A DNA stretch of 64,000 nucleotides from Novosphingobium olei (GCF_012927405.1 NZ_JABBGM010000002.1:682001-746000), one strand, 5' to 3'. Shown: positions 8,643 through 18,048, numbered from the stretch's first letter. The notes: generated by a model not told the origin, from the letters alone. Program-made: numbers and translations.

Positions 8643-9965
8643 ATGGGCAAGTTCACATTCCGCCTGCCGGACATCGGCGAAGGCATCGCCGAGGCCGAGA
8701 TCGTCGCCTGGCACGTCAAGGTCGGCGACCGCGTCGAGGAAGACGGCCGCGTGGCCGACATGATGACCGACAAGGCCACGGTTGAAATGGAAAGCCCGGT
8801 CTCGGGCGTCATCGTCCAGGTCGCGGGCGACGTCGGCGATGTCGTCGCGATCGGTTCGCCGCTGGTGGTGATCGAGACCGAAGGGGAAGGGCAGGTCGAA
8901 GAAGCAGCCCCCGCACCCAAGGCCGAAGTCGTCGAGCAGCGCATCGAGGCGGAAACCCCTGCGGTTGCCGAGGTCGCGCCCGAACCGGCTCCGGTTCCAG
9001 CTCCGGCGCCTGTCGTTCCGGCTTCACCGCCGCCAAGTCCGCCACCTGCCGCAGCCAAGCCTGCACCGCAGCCGTCCCGCACGGCGCACGGCGCCAAGGT
9101 CCTCGCCAGCCCGGCCGTCCGCCAGCGCGCCCAGGATCTTGGCATCGACCTTTCCGAAGTGCGCCCGTCCGAGGAAGGACGCATCCGCCACGCCGATCTC
9201 GACCAGTTCCTCGCCTACAACGCAGCGGGTGGCTATCGCGCGGCGGGCCCCGATCGCGGGGACGAGACGATCAAGGTCATCGGCCTGCGCCGCCGCATTG
9301 CCGAGAACATGGCCGCCTCCAAGCGCAACATCCCGCACTTCTCCTATGTCGAGGAATGCGACGTGACCGCGCTCGAGGCGATGCGTGAACAGCTCAACGC
9401 CAATCGCGGCGACAAGCCGAAGCTGACGATGCTGCCGCTGCTGATCACCGCGTTCTGCCGGCTGCTGCCGCAGTTCCCGATGCTCAATGCGCGCTACGAC
9501 GATGAAGCGGGCGTGGTGACGCGCTATGGCGCGGTGCACATGGGCATGGCGGCACAAACGCCCGCCGGCCTGATGGTCCCGGTGATCCGCAACGCACAGG
9601 GCCTCAACCTGTGGCAGCTTGCGCGCGAGATCGGGCGCCTTGCCGAAGCCGCGCGCAACGGCACCGCCAAGTCCGAGGAGCTGTCTGGCTCGACCCTGAC
9701 GGTCACTTCGCTCGGGCCGCTTGGCGGCGTCGCCACCACGCCTGTGATCAACCGCCCCGAAGTCGCCATCATCGGTCCCAACCGCATCATCGAACGGCCG
9801 ATGTTCGTTCCCGATGGCATGGGTGGCGAGCGGATCGAGAAGCGCAAGCTGATGAACATCTCGATCAGCTGCGACCATCGCGTTGTCGATGGCTGGGACG
9901 CGGCAAGCTTCGTCCAGGCGGTCAAGAAACTGATCGAAACCCCGGTGCTTTTGCTCGCCGACTGA
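8643..9965 (+). CDS. bkdB: Branched-chain 2-oxoacid dehydrogenase E2 (dihydrolipoamide acyltransferase)
   Basis: The 440-residue protein is predicted from ATG 8643, five bases after the E1 beta stop. Domain order is as follows. The N-terminal lipoyl domain comes first, with its lipoylated Lys in MMTDKATVEME. A Pro/Ala/Glu-rich linker (about 85-150) and the peripheral subunit-binding domain (about 152-190) follow. Last is the catalytic acyltransferase domain ending with DHRVVDGWD, which holds the active-site His. It moves the acyl group to CoA and forms the core of the complex. The E3 partner is not in this operon; lpd at 41.8 kb could serve. Confidence 0.92.
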   Translation: MGKFTFRLPDIGEGIAEAEIVAWHVKVGDRVEEDGRVADMMTDKATVEMESPVSGVIVQVAGDVGDVVAIGSPLVVIETEGEGQVEEAAPAPKAEVVEQRIEAETPAVAEVAPEPAPVPAPAPVVPASPPPSPPPAAAKPAPQPSRTAHGAKVLASPAVRQRAQDLGIDLSEVRPSEEGRIRHADLDQFLAYNAAGGYRAAGPDRGDETIKVIGLRRRIAENMAASKRNIPHFSYVEECDVTALEAMREQLNANRGDKPKLTMLPLLITAFCRLLPQFPMLNARYDDEAGVVTRYGAVHMGMAAQTPAGLMVPVIRNAQGLNLWQLAREIGRLAEAARNGTAKSEELSGSTLTVTSLGPLGGVATTPVINRPEVAIIGPNRIIERPMFVPDGMGGERIEKRKLMNISISCDHRVVDGWDAASFVQAVKKLIETPVLLLAD

Positions 9966-10004
9966 TCACTGTGGAGGAGGTGGAAAAATTGTCGCGACAC
10001 TTTG

Positions 10005-10033
10005 TTGACAGGCGCGCTGCGCTGGCATAGTGG
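10005..10033 (+). promoter_or_regulatory. Promoter of the twin tRNA-Asp genes
   Basis: There is a consensus -35 TTGACA at 10005-10010, with a -10 like TAGTGG (17-nt spacer) or CATAGT (15-nt spacer). It lies 20-30 bp before the first tRNA. Confidence 0.65.
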
Positions 10034-10053
10034 CGCGGCTCCCAAGCGGAAAC

Positions 10054-10130
10054 GCGGGTGTAGCTCAGTTGGTTAGAGTGCCGGCCTGTCACGCCGGAGG
10101 TCGCGGGTTCGAGCCCCGTCACTCGCGCCA
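10054..10130 (+). tRNA. tRNA-Asp(GTC), copy 1
   Basis: A 77-nt cloverleaf with encoded CCA. The acceptor is GCGGGTG/CACTCGC, and the anticodon loop CTGTCAC gives anticodon GTC. It is identical over its whole length to the copy at 10184. Confidence 0.97.
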
Positions 10131-10151
10131 TTCGCTTTGGGACACGAAATG

Positions 10152-10175
10152 GGGCGCTTGCAGGCGCCCTTTTTT
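10152..10175 (+). terminator. Rho-independent terminator between the two tRNA-Asp genes
   Basis: GGGCGC (10152-10157) pairs with GCGCCC (10164-10169) around a 6-nt loop and is followed by six T residues. It would partly terminate after the first tRNA. Confidence 0.85.
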
Positions 10176-10183
10176 GACGATGA

Positions 10184-10260
10184 GCGGGTGTAGCTCAGTT
10201 GGTTAGAGTGCCGGCCTGTCACGCCGGAGGTCGCGGGTTCGAGCCCCGTCACTCGCGCCA
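10184..10260 (+). tRNA. tRNA-Asp(GTC), copy 2
   Basis: An exact copy of the 77-nt tRNA at 10054, encoded CCA included. The two are separated by 53 bp that hold the terminator. Confidence 0.97.
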
Positions 10261-10290
10261 TCGTCGAAATGATCATGCATCGAAAAGTGA

Positions 10291-10316
10291 AAAGGCGTCC
10301 TTTCGGACGCCTTTTT
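10291..10316 (+). terminator. Rho-independent terminator after tRNA-Asp copy 2
   Basis: A perfect 10-bp stem AAAGGCGTCC/GGACGCCTTT with the 4-nt loop TTTC runs into a T tract (10312-10316). Confidence 0.9.
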
Positions 10317-10349
10317 CGTTTGGGTCATGCTCTGGCGAATGGAAGTCTG

Positions 10350-10577
10350 TCAGGCCGACCAGCGGCCCGTTTCCATCCAGATCAGGAAGCGCCGCAACGG
10401 CAGAAGCCAGGCCACCCCCAGCACCAGATAGATCGGCACCTGCACAAGCACCGGAAGCGCGCCGATCCAGTTCGACAGTGCCGCCACCAGCACCGCATAG
10501 GCCATCAGGGCCGCGAACAGCGCCAGGATGCCGACCGGCTTGCGCCAGGTGGGACGCGCATCCTTGAACTCGTCCAT
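10350..10577 (-). CDS. DUF2842 small membrane protein
   Basis: The 75-residue protein has two hydrophobic segments (about 15-35 and 42-62). The family pattern is visible: an N-terminal RPTWRKPVG, central VLVQVPIYLVLG and C-terminal WMETGRW. The function of DUF2842 is not known. It is widespread in Alphaproteobacteria and probably sits in the inner membrane. It is downstream of, and likely co-transcribed with, the 5-formyltetrahydrofolate cyclo-ligase gene. Confidence 0.85.
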   Translation of the reverse strand: MDEFKDARPTWRKPVGILALFAALMAYAVLVAALSNWIGALPVLVQVPIYLVLGVAWLLPLRRFLIWMETGRWSA

Positions 10578-10599
10578 GCTCAGTGCCTTTCCGTTCCGG

Positions 10600-11196
10600 T
10601 CACCATGGCCCGTAGAGCCGCGTCGGGGTTACCACGGCGCGCAGCGGGCGGTCATGGGGTTCTTCGGGCAGGCTGTCGACCAATTGCGCATCCCAGGCAA
10701 GGCCGATCGCAGGCACTTCGGGATGCGCGGCCAGCCAGCGGTCGTAATGGCCACCGCCCTGGCCCAGCCGTTGTCCGTTTGCGGTGAAGCCGACCAGCGG
10801 TACGAACAGCAGATCGGGCACCACTTCGTCGGCGTCCTCGACCGGCTGCGCCATCCCGTAGGGGCCAGGCACCAGCAGTTCGTCGACATGCGGAGACGCC
10901 CACGTGCGGAACGTCATCGCCGCTTCGCGGGATGCGAACCAGGGCAGGGCGATGCGGTGCCCCGCTTCATGGAAGAAGCGCGCATAGGAAAACGCCGGAG
11001 CCTCGTCGGCCGTTGCGGCATAGAGCCCGATCGTCGCGCCATCGGGCACGATGTTCAGGAGCGGAGCCGGGGGGCGCATGAACAGCAGGGCCCTCACGCG
11101 CGGATCGAGCGCGGCGACGTGATCGCGGCGCGCGGCGCGTAGCGTCTTGCGCAAGGCGGCCTTGCTTTCCGGCACGGGTACTCCAGCTTTGCTCAT
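10600..11196 (-). CDS. fau: 5-formyltetrahydrofolate cyclo-ligase
   Basis: The 198-residue protein converts 5-formyl-THF to 5,10-methenyl-THF with ATP in the cytoplasm. The C-terminal signature GQGGGHYDR that binds ATP and folate is present, with an Arg-rich N-terminus (SKAALRKTLRAARRDH) usual for the family. No Shine-Dalgarno site precedes its ATG at 11196. It lies directly downstream of the probable 6S RNA, the same order as ssrS-ygfA in E. coli, so it may be translated from read-through of that RNA. Confidence 0.92.
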   Translation of the reverse strand: MSKAGVPVPESKAALRKTLRAARRDHVAALDPRVRALLFMRPPAPLLNIVPDGATIGLYAATADEAPAFSYARFFHEAGHRIALPWFASREAAMTFRTWASPHVDELLVPGPYGMAQPVEDADEVVPDLLFVPLVGFTANGQRLGQGGGHYDRWLAAHPEVPAIGLAWDAQLVDSLPEEPHDRPLRAVVTPTRLYGPW

Positions 11197-11208
11197 GGGA
11201 AGGTGGGT

Positions 11209-11383
11209 GACGGGACCACCATGGGTCGTTTGCTCGGAAAATCCACCGACGCCTCAACGTCAGGTGGGGACCATGTACCCGGGACCCCAATGGAAACAGA
11301 GTGGTCCAGGGCAGGGACAGCCCCCATGGATTTGCTTATAGCCTCAGGGATGTTTCAACGGCTCGTGCCGGGCAGTACCCGTC
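11209..11383 (-). ncRNA. ssrS: Probable 6S RNA (SsrS)
   Basis: The 190-bp gap between zapA and the 5-FCL gene has no reading frame but folds into a long rod on the minus strand. The closing helix pairs GACGGG-T-ACTGCC (11383-11371) with GGTGGT-CCCGTC (near 11209-11220). Inner helices include AAATCCA/TGGATTT and TGGACC/GGTCC around an internal bubble. Length (about 175 nt) and the zapA-ssrS-5-FCL gene order match 6S RNA, which binds sigma70 RNA polymerase. The ends are approximate, and the assignment rests on synteny plus hand-folding. Confidence 0.65.
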
Positions 11384-11393
11384 GCCGTCCGAT

Positions 11394-11726
11394 CTAGGAC
11401 GCCGGGCCCACATGCTCAAGGTGCATCGCGAGTTTTTCGACCCGCGCCGCGATCGTGTCGATCCGCGCCAGCACTTCCGGCGATGGACCGGCGGGCGGCA
11501 GCGGCTCCGCAGCAGGCGGGGGCGCGGCCTTGTGCGCTTCATGTAACTCGTCGGCCATGACGAGCGCGGCAAACAGCAGCATGCGCGGTTCGGACTGGTT
11601 TTGCGCACCGATGCGGCGCGCTCGCTCGTCGATCATCCGGCCCAGCATCTCGATGTGGCTTTCCTCGCCATCGGTTGCCGAAACCGTGAAATTGCGCCCG
11701 CCGATGGTCAGGGTGACGTTGCTCAT
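11394..11726 (-). CDS. zapA: Cell division protein ZapA
   Basis: The 110-residue protein has the ZapA N-terminal beta head (NVTLTIGGRNFTV) and the following helix (LGRMIDERARRIG). A Pro/Ala-rich linker and a C-terminal coiled coil complete it. ZapA dimers and tetramers cross-link FtsZ filaments at the septum. It follows the small coiled-coil gene by three bases and precedes the probable 6S RNA. Confidence 0.92.
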   Translation of the reverse strand: MSNVTLTIGGRNFTVSATDGEESHIEMLGRMIDERARRIGAQNQSEPRMLLFAALVMADELHEAHKAAPPPAAEPLPPAGPSPEVLARIDTIAARVEKLAMHLEHVGPAS

Positions 11727-11729
11727 GGG

Positions 11730-11957
11730 CTAACCGCGCTGGCTGGGAAGATTGGCGAGAAGCAGGTCCAGCTGGCGCAGTTCCTGGGCGACGGTATCCT
11801 TGAGCTTGCGATGGCGCGTGCGGAGTTCGCCCAGCTCGACCACGGCCGCGCCGCTCTGCTCGACATGCTCGGCCTGCTTTGCCGCTGCGGCCTCGAGCCG
11901 GGCAAGGGCCTGCTCGATACGGTCCAGCGCTGCTTCGAGATCGTGTTCGCTCGCCAT
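11730..11957 (-). CDS. Small coiled-coil protein upstream of zapA
   Basis: The 75-residue protein is predicted from ATG 11957; the open frame extends further but the upstream part is composition-biased. It is almost wholly amphipathic helix: a heptad-like DLEAALDRIEQALARLEAA, then ELRTRHRKLKDTVAQELRQL. It resembles the small helical proteins found before zapA in alphaproteobacteria; no function is known. Co-transcription with zapA (3-bp gap) suggests a division-related role. This is inference only. Confidence 0.65.
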   Translation of the reverse strand: MASEHDLEAALDRIEQALARLEAAAAKQAEHVEQSGAAVVELGELRTRHRKLKDTVAQELRQLDLLLANLPSQRG

Positions 11958-12130
11958 GATTCCAATCGCTAGCATAGAGCAGGCGGGGTTGTAACGCCGC
12001 TCCTCGGCACAAGCCAAGCTGACCTGTTGATAAGCGCGCCCGCGGGCCGTCTCCGTGACCGGGCTTGCGAATCGGCGTCCGCATTCGTATGCGCGGCCGG
12101 GACGCGAACGTATGCGTCGGCTCGACACGA

Positions 12131-12151
12131 GAGGGTGAGCGCGTCACCCTC
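12131..12151. repeat. Hairpin in the tkt leader region
   Basis: GAGGGTGA (12131-12138) pairs perfectly with TCACCCTC (12144-12151) around a 5-nt loop, 100 bp before tkt. It is the only clear structure in the 293-bp stretch 11958-12250, which otherwise shows no gene and no convincing promoter. Confidence 0.45.
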
Positions 12152-12250
12152 GCAAACTTGACGCTTGGGGGCGGGGTCACCAAAGAGGCCGCGCTCCGAA
12201 TCACCGATAATGCGTGCCGATTTGCGCGCCAGAAGGGTTTTTCTCAGGTT

Positions 12251-14218
12251 ATGACTCGTGATCCCGCCGCGCTCGGTCCCATGGCCAACGCGATCCGTGC
12301 GCTCGCCATGGACGCGGTCCAGGCTGCCAATTCCGGCCACCCCGGCATGCCGATGGGCATGGCAGACGTCGCCACCGTGCTGTGGTCGCAGTTCCTGAAG
12401 TTCGATCCCTCGGCGCCCAAGTGGGCGGACCGCGATCGCTTCGTGCTCTCGGCCGGCCACGGCTCGATGCTGATCTATTCGCTGCTCCACCTCTCGGGCT
12501 ACGCCAGCCCGACGATGGATGACATCCGCAACTTCCGCCAGATGAACAGCGTCTGCGCGGGGCATCCGGAAAACTTCCTGATCGATGGCGTCGAATGCAC
12601 CACCGGCCCGCTTGGTCAGGGCATTGCAATGGCCGTGGGCATGGCGATGGCGGAACGCCATCTCAACGCCCAGTTCGGCGATGACCTGGTCGATCACAAG
12701 ACTTGGGTGATCGCCGGCGACGGCTGCCTGATGGAAGGCGTCAACCACGAAGCCATCGGCCTTGCCGGCACGCTCAAGCTCGGCCGCCTGAACGTGCTGT
12801 GGGATGACAACAAGATCACCATCGACGGCGATACCTCGCTGTCGACCAGCGAGGACATCCTCGGCCGCTACGCCGCCACCGGCTGGCACACCACCTCGTG
12901 CGATGGGCATGACTTCGCCGACATCGCCCGTGCACTGGCTGAAGCTGCTGCCGATCCGCGCCCCTCGATCGTCGCCTGCCGTACCGTGATCGGCAAGGGT
13001 GCCCCCAACAAGCAGGGCGGCCACAATGTCCACGGCGCGCCGCTCGGCGCCGACGAGATCGCCGCCGCGCGCGAATACCTCGGGTGGACTTCGGCCCCGT
13101 TCGAGATTCCGGCAGAGATCCTCGCCAACTGGCGCTCGACCGGCGAAGCGGGCAAGGCGGCCCATGCCGAATGGCAGGCGCGCGCCGCCGCCAGCGACAA
13201 GGCCGGTGAACTCGCCCGCCGCATGGCCGGCGATCTTCCCGCCGACACGGGCTTCGACGCGTATATCCAGTCGCTGATCGCCAACCCGCCCAAGGTCGCC
13301 ACCCGCAAGGCGAGCGAGATGGCACTCGAAGCCTTCACCGCCGCCATCCCCGAAATGGTCGGTGGCTCGGCGGACCTGACCGGCTCGAACCTCACCAAGA
13401 CCAAGTCGACCCTGCCGTTCGGCCCGGACAGCTACGACGGTCGCTACGTGTTCTACGGCATCCGCGAATTCGGCATGGCCGCGGCGATGAACGGCATGGC
13501 GCTGCATGGCGGCATCATTCCCTACGGCGGCACCTTCCTGGTCTTCGCCGACTACTGCCGCAACGCGATCCGCATGTCGGCGCTGCAGCACACCCGCGCG
13601 ATCTATGTGCTGAGCCACGATTCGATTGGCCTGGGCGAAGATGGCCCGACCCACCAGCCGGTCGAGCACGTGATGAGCCTGCGCATGATCCCCGGCCTCA
13701 AGGTGTTCCGCCCGGCCGACGCGATCGAGACGGCCGAAGCCTGGGCGCTTGCTCTGGCTGACAAGCATGCCTCCTCGGTCCTCGCCCTGTCGCGCCAGAA
13801 CCTGCCGCCGGTCCGCTTCGATGCCGAGATGAAGAGCGCCAAGGGCGCCTATCGCCTGGTTAGCGCCGAAGCCGATCGCAAGGTCGTGCTCGTCGCCACC
13901 GGTTCGGAAGTGGCGCTGGCCAAGGACGTCGCGGTCGCGCTCGAAGCCAAGGGCATTGGCGCGGACGTGGTTTCGGCCCCGTGCCTCGAACTGTTCGACG
14001 GACAGGACGCCGCCTACAAGGCCGACGTGCTACCGGCCGGCGTGCTCAAGGTCTCGATCGAGGCGGGCGTCACCTTCGGCTGGCAGAAGTATGTCGGCGA
14101 TGGCCTGACCATCGGCCTGGATACCTTTGGCGCATCGGCCCCGGCCGACGTCCTGTTCGATCACTTCGGGTTCAGCGTGGACAAGATCGTCCCGCAGGTC
14201 CTCGAACGTCTTTCGTGA
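12251..14218 (+). CDS. tkt: Transketolase
   Basis: The 655-residue protein is predicted from ATG 12251, matching the usual transketolase N-terminus ([13 protein letters not shown]...SGHPGMPMG). The thiamine pyrophosphate motif [13 protein letters not shown]...WDDN lies near 157-187, with the pyrimidine-binding domain and the C-terminal domain following. It transfers two-carbon units between sugar phosphates in the pentose phosphate pathway. It opens a run tkt-gap-MOSC-pgk with short gaps, so the genes are probably one operon. Confidence 0.96.
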   Translation: MTRDPAALGPMANAIRALAMDAVQAANSGHPGMPMGMADVATVLWSQFLKFDPSAPKWADRDRFVLSAGHGSMLIYSLLHLSGYASPTMDDIRNFRQMNSVCAGHPENFLIDGVECTTGPLGQGIAMAVGMAMAERHLNAQFGDDLVDHKTWVIAGDGCLMEGVNHEAIGLAGTLKLGRLNVLWDDNKITIDGDTSLSTSEDILGRYAATGWHTTSCDGHDFADIARALAEAAADPRPSIVACRTVIGKGAPNKQGGHNVHGAPLGADEIAAAREYLGWTSAPFEIPAEILANWRSTGEAGKAAHAEWQARAAASDKAGELARRMAGDLPADTGFDAYIQSLIANPPKVATRKASEMALEAFTAAIPEMVGGSADLTGSNLTKTKSTLPFGPDSYDGRYVFYGIREFGMAAAMNGMALHGGIIPYGGTFLVFADYCRNAIRMSALQHTRAIYVLSHDSIGLGEDGPTHQPVEHVMSLRMIPGLKVFRPADAIETAEAWALALADKHASSVLALSRQNLPPVRFDAEMKSAKGAYRLVSAEADRKVVLVATGSEVALAKDVAVALEAKGIGADVVSAPCLELFDGQDAAYKADVLPAGVLKVSIEAGVTFGWQKYVGDGLTIGLDTFGASAPADVLFDHFGFSVDKIVPQVLERLS

Positions 14219-14237
14219 TTTAAAGGGAGTTTTTGAC

Positions 14238-15245
14238 ATGGCGATCAAGGTTGCGATCAACGGTTTCGGACGTATCGGGCGCAACGTCGCGCGCGCCATT
14301 CTCGAACGCCCCGAAGCAGGGCTCGAGCTGGTTTCGATCAACGATCTCGCCGATGCCAAGGCAAACGCCCTGCTGTTCAAGCGCGACAGCGTCCACGGCG
14401 CTTTCCCGGGCGATGTCTCGGTCGATGGCAACGATCTGATCATCAACGGCAAGCGCATCCAGGTCACTGCCGAAAAGGATCCGGCCAACCTGCCGCACGC
14501 CGCCAACGGCATCGACATTGCGCTGGAATGCACCGGCTTCTTCGTGGATCGCGCCGGCGGCCAGAAGCACCTCGATGCGGGCGCCAAGCGCGTGCTGATC
14601 TCGGCGCCGGCCAAGGGCGTGGACCTCACCGTCGTCTTCGGCGTCAACCACGACAAGCTGACCGCCGACCACAAGATCGTCTCGAACGCGTCGTGCACCA
14701 CCAACTGCCTCGCGCCGCTGGCCAAGGTCCTGCATGAATCGATCGGCATCGAGCGTGGCCTGATGACGACGATCCACTCGTACACCAACGACCAGAAGAT
14801 CCTCGACCAGCTGCACAAGGATCCGCGTCGCGCCCGCGCTGCCGCGATGAACATGATCCCGACCAGCACCGGCGCCGCCGTCGCCGTGGGCGAAGTGCTG
14901 CCCGATCTGAAGGGCAAGCTCGATGGTTCGTCGATCCGCGTTCCCACCCCGAACGTCTCGGTCGTCGACCTGACCTTCACGCCCAAGCGCGACACCACGG
15001 TCGAGGAAGTCAACGGCCTGCTCAAGGCAGCTGCCGAGGGCGCGCTCAAGGGCGTGCTCGGCTATACCGACGAGCCGCTGGTCTCGATCGACTTCAATCA
15101 CGATTCGCACTCGTCGACCATCGACAGCCTCGAAACCGCGGTGCTCGAAGGCAAGCTGGTGCGCGTGCTGTCTTGGTACGACAACGAATGGGGCTTCTCG
15201 AACCGCATGCTCGATACCGCGGGCGCGATGGGCAAGTTCCTCTAA
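14238..15245 (+). CDS. gap: Glyceraldehyde-3-phosphate dehydrogenase, type I
   Basis: The 335-residue protein starts at ATG 14238, nine bases after GGGAG. It has the NAD-binding N-terminus [10 protein letters not shown], the catalytic Cys153 in [12 protein letters not shown] and the WYDNEWG(F/Y)SNR tail. It oxidises glyceraldehyde-3-phosphate to 1,3-bisphosphoglycerate. It lies 19 bp after tkt and a few bases before the MOSC gene, and pgk, the next enzyme of the pathway, follows. Confidence 0.96.
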   Translation: MAIKVAINGFGRIGRNVARAILERPEAGLELVSINDLADAKANALLFKRDSVHGAFPGDVSVDGNDLIINGKRIQVTAEKDPANLPHAANGIDIALECTGFFVDRAGGQKHLDAGAKRVLISAPAKGVDLTVVFGVNHDKLTADHKIVSNASCTTNCLAPLAKVLHESIGIERGLMTTIHSYTNDQKILDQLHKDPRRARAAAMNMIPTSTGAAVAVGEVLPDLKGKLDGSSIRVPTPNVSVVDLTFTPKRDTTVEEVNGLLKAAAEGALKGVLGYTDEPLVSIDFNHDSHSSTIDSLETAVLEGKLVRVLSWYDNEWGFSNRMLDTAGAMGKFL

Positions 15246-15254
15246 GCATCCGCG

Positions 15255-15728
15255 ATGGACGCGGGACTGCGCTCAGGCGTTCTGGAGGGAATCGCGCGGC
15301 ATGATCGGCCGCGCGGTCCTATCGAGACCATCTCCCGCGTCCGCGTGACCGAAGGCGAGGGCGTCCACGGCGATCTGCGTGGCGCCCTCCGCCCCGGCAA
15401 GACCGGCAAGCGCCAGATCACCGTCATGGAGGCGGAAAGCTGGGCCGCCGCGCTGGCCGATCTCAAGATCGACCTGCCCTGGCACGTGCGCCGCGCAAAC
15501 CTCCTGGTTTCCGGCCTGCGCCTGCCACGCCAACCCGGCGCCATCATCCGCATCGGCGAAGCCCTGCGCATCCGCATCAACTGCGAATGCGACCCCTGCA
15601 GCCGCATGGACGAAATTGCCCCCGGCCTGAAAGCCGCACTGCTGCCCGATTGGCGCGGCGGCGTGTGCGGCAAGGTCATCAGCGATGGCGACATCGCCAT
15701 CGGCGACGAAGTGAGGATCGAGACATGA
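15255..15728 (+). CDS. MOSC domain-containing protein
   Basis: The 157-residue protein is essentially a lone MOSC fold: [18 protein letters not shown] near the start and a conserved Cys cluster [12 protein letters not shown] (about 114-125). MOSC domains bind or transfer molybdopterin-linked sulfur in MoCo sulfurase-type enzymes; the substrate here is unknown. It starts 9 bp after gap, and its TGA overlaps the pgk ATG (ATGA), so it is embedded in the glycolytic operon and translationally coupled to pgk. No molybdoenzyme gene is nearby. Confidence 0.85.
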   Translation: MDAGLRSGVLEGIARHDRPRGPIETISRVRVTEGEGVHGDLRGALRPGKTGKRQITVMEAESWAAALADLKIDLPWHVRRANLLVSGLRLPRQPGAIIRIGEALRIRINCECDPCSRMDEIAPGLKAALLPDWRGGVCGKVISDGDIAIGDEVRIET

Positions 15729-16909
15729 GCTTCAAGACGCTGGACGACATCGGGGACGTGACTGGCAAGGCCGTGCTGGTCCGTGAAGACCTCAACGTGC
15801 CGATGGCCGATGGTAGGGTCACCGACGATACCCGCCTGCGCGCCACCGTGGCGACGCTGACCGAACTGGCCGACAAGGGCGCCAAGGTCCTGGTGCTGGC
15901 CCACTTCGGCCGTCCCAAGGGCCAGCCGTCCGAAGAGTTTTCGCTGAAGAAGCTGGCCGACCCGCTCGCCCACGTGCTGGGCCGTCCGGTCAGCTACATC
16001 GACTGGGAGGGCGACAAGGCCGCCGTGGCCGCGCTTGCCCCCGGCAGCATCGCCGTGCTCGAAAACACGCGCTTCTTCGGCGGCGAGGAAAAGAACGATC
16101 CTGCCGTGATCGAGCGCTTCGCCAGCCTGGGCGACTTCTACGTCAACGACGCATTCTCCGCCGCGCACCGCGCCCACGCTTCGACCGAGGGCCTCGCCCG
16201 GGTGCTGCCAGCCTTTGCCGGTCGGGCCATGGAGGCCGAGCTCAAGGCGCTGGAAAAGGCGCTTGGCGCGCCCGAACGCCCGGTCGCTGCCGTCGTCGGC
16301 GGGGCGAAGGTTTCGACCAAGCTCGATGTGCTCAAGCACCTCGTTTCGAAGGTCGATCACCTGATCATCGGTGGCGGAATGGCCAATACCTTCCTCGCCG
16401 CGCGTGGTGTCGATGTCGGCAAGTCGCTGTGCGAGCATGATCTGAAGGCCACGGCCGAGGAAATCCTCGACAATGCCGACAAGGCCGGTTGCACCGTGCA
16501 CCTGCCCTATGACGTGGTCGTGTCGAAGGAATTCGCCGCGAATCCGCCTTCGCTGCGCACCTGCAACGTGCACGAAGTCGCCGCCGACGAAATGATCCTC
16601 GACGTGGGGCCGCAGGCGGTGGAAGCGCTGGGCGATGTGCTCAAGACCTGCCGCACGCTGGTCTGGAACGGGCCGATGGGCGCCTTCGAAATGGAGCCGT
16701 TCGATGCTGCGACCGTGGCGCTGGCCCGCACTGCCGCCGCGCTCAGCAAGGAAGGTTCGCTGATCTCGGTCGCAGGCGGGGGCGATACCGTCGCCGCGCT
16801 CAATCACGCCGGCGTGGCGGGCGACTTCTCCTATATCTCGACGGCTGGCGGCGCTTTCCTTGAATGGATGGAAGGCAAGGAACTGCCCGGCGTCGCCGCG
16901 CTCGGATAA
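15725..16909 (+). CDS. pgk: Phosphoglycerate kinase
   Basis: The 394-residue protein is predicted from ATG 15725, which overlaps the previous stop. It has the substrate-binding REDLNVPM and the HFGRPKG motif. The Gly-rich hinge GGAKVSTK and the nucleotide-binding GGGDTVAAL near the C-terminus are also present. It transfers phosphate from 1,3-bisphosphoglycerate to ADP. It is the last gene before a terminator hairpin. Confidence 0.96.
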   Translation: MSFKTLDDIGDVTGKAVLVREDLNVPMADGRVTDDTRLRATVATLTELADKGAKVLVLAHFGRPKGQPSEEFSLKKLADPLAHVLGRPVSYIDWEGDKAAVAALAPGSIAVLENTRFFGGEEKNDPAVIERFASLGDFYVNDAFSAAHRAHASTEGLARVLPAFAGRAMEAELKALEKALGAPERPVAAVVGGAKVSTKLDVLKHLVSKVDHLIIGGGMANTFLAARGVDVGKSLCEHDLKATAEEILDNADKAGCTVHLPYDVVVSKEFAANPPSLRTCNVHEVAADEMILDVGPQAVEALGDVLKTCRTLVWNGPMGAFEMEPFDAATVALARTAAALSKEGSLISVAGGGDTVAALNHAGVAGDFSYISTAGGAFLEWMEGKELPGVAALG

Positions 16910-16925
16910 AAAATCGACCCACCGG

Positions 16926-16961
16926 ACAGGCGCGATGTTGCACTGCAATCCGCGCCTGTTT
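16926..16961 (+). terminator. Terminator of the tkt-gap-pgk operon
   Basis: ACAGGCGCG (16926-16934) pairs perfectly with CGCGCCTGT (16951-16959), with an inner TTGC/GCAA helix; three T residues end it. It lies 17 nt after the pgk stop. Confidence 0.7.
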
Positions 16962-17029
16962 ATGGAGCGTTTGCGCATAGGTATGCACGGGCCGCTTGCC
17001 CGATTCTTTTCCACAGCACGGGATCAGCC

Positions 17030-17938
17030 ATGAACTACGCCGAAATGACCGAGAAGATGGCCGCGGGTAACGGATTTATCGCCGCGCTCGACCAGAGCGG
17101 CGGTTCGACGCCCAAGGCACTTGCCGGTTACGGCGTGGAAGCGGGCGCGTGGAACACCGAAGAGGAAATGTTCGGCCTGATCCACGACATGCGCAGCCGC
17201 ATCATCAAGTCGCCCGCCTTCACCGGCGACAAGGTCATCGGTGCGATCCTGTTCGAACGCACCATGGACGGCACCGTCGATGGCAAGCCGACGCCGGCCG
17301 CGCTGATCGAAAAGGGCGTCGTGCCCTTCATCAAGATCGACAAGGGCCTGGAAGACGAAGCCAACGGCGTCCAGCTGATGAAGCCGATGCCCACGCTCGA
17401 CGCGCTGCTCGAAAAGTCGAAGGCGCTGGGCGTCTATGGCACCAAGGAACGCTCGGTCATCAATTCGGCCAATGCCGAAGGCATCGCCGCCGTGGTCAAG
17501 CAGCAGTTCGAAGTGGGCAAGCAGGTGCTTTCGCACGGCATGATGCCGATCATCGAACCGGAAGTGAACATCAAGAGCGAAACCCGCGCCGACTGCGACA
17601 AGATCCTGCTCGCCGAGATCCTCAAGAACCTCGACGAGCTGCCCGAAGGCCAGCAGGTCATGCTCAAGCTGTCGCTGCCGATCGTGCCGGGCACCTTCGA
17701 TCCGCTCGTATCGCATCCCAAGGTCCTGCGCGTCGTCGCACTTTCGGGCGGCTACAAGCGCCCCGAAGCCTGCGTCGAACTTGCCAAGAACACCGGCATC
17801 ATCGCCAGCTTCAGCCGCGCTCTGCTCGAAGACCTGCGCTTCCAGATGACCGACGCCGAATTCGATGCCTCGCTCGGTGCGGCGATCGACGAAATCTACA
17901 ACGGTTCGACGCAGAAGACCGCCGCCGTCGCGGCCTGA
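17030..17938 (+). CDS. fbaB: Class I fructose-bisphosphate aldolase
   Basis: The 302-residue protein belongs to the Schiff-base class I aldolases: ALDQSGGSTPKAL at the N-terminus, IIEPEV and the probable Schiff-base Lys213 in MLKLSLP. The C-terminal ALSGGYKR...SFSRALLEDL is also typical. It splits fructose-1,6-bisphosphate into triose phosphates. It is placed after pgk but has its own upstream gap with the pgk terminator, so it is probably transcribed separately. Class I aldolase in a glycolytic cluster is common in sphingomonads. Confidence 0.93.
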   Translation: MNYAEMTEKMAAGNGFIAALDQSGGSTPKALAGYGVEAGAWNTEEEMFGLIHDMRSRIIKSPAFTGDKVIGAILFERTMDGTVDGKPTPAALIEKGVVPFIKIDKGLEDEANGVQLMKPMPTLDALLEKSKALGVYGTKERSVINSANAEGIAAVVKQQFEVGKQVLSHGMMPIIEPEVNIKSETRADCDKILLAEILKNLDELPEGQQVMLKLSLPIVPGTFDPLVSHPKVLRVVALSGGYKRPEACVELAKNTGIIASFSRALLEDLRFQMTDAEFDASLGAAIDEIYNGSTQKTAAVAA

Positions 17939-17943
17939 TGCGT

Positions 17944-18030
17944 GAAGGGGAAAACCCCTTCCACAAGTTGCGTGAGGATGGAGAAAGGCCGCCCCGCACC
18001 CCGTCAACCGGGGGCGGGGCGTCTCCGTTT
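17944..18030 (+). terminator. Tandem hairpins after fbaB
   Basis: The first hairpin is a perfect 7-bp stem GAAGGGG-AAAA-CCCCTTC (17944-17961). The second, at 17990-18021, pairs CGCCCCG with CGGGGCG and CCCC with GGGG, followed by TCTCCGTTT. The second is the likelier terminator of fbaB; it precedes the next gene by 19 bp. Confidence 0.6.
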
Positions 18031-18048
18031 CTGCAACAGGATGCCGCT

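Noticed and set aside
12065..12250. N-terminal extension of transketolase
   Set aside because: The 62 codons before ATG 12251 are Arg/Gly-rich, and the family N-terminus starts at 12251.
15242..17014. 590-codon minus frame over the MOSC gene and pgk
   Set aside because: It is antisense to two recognised genes; no motifs.
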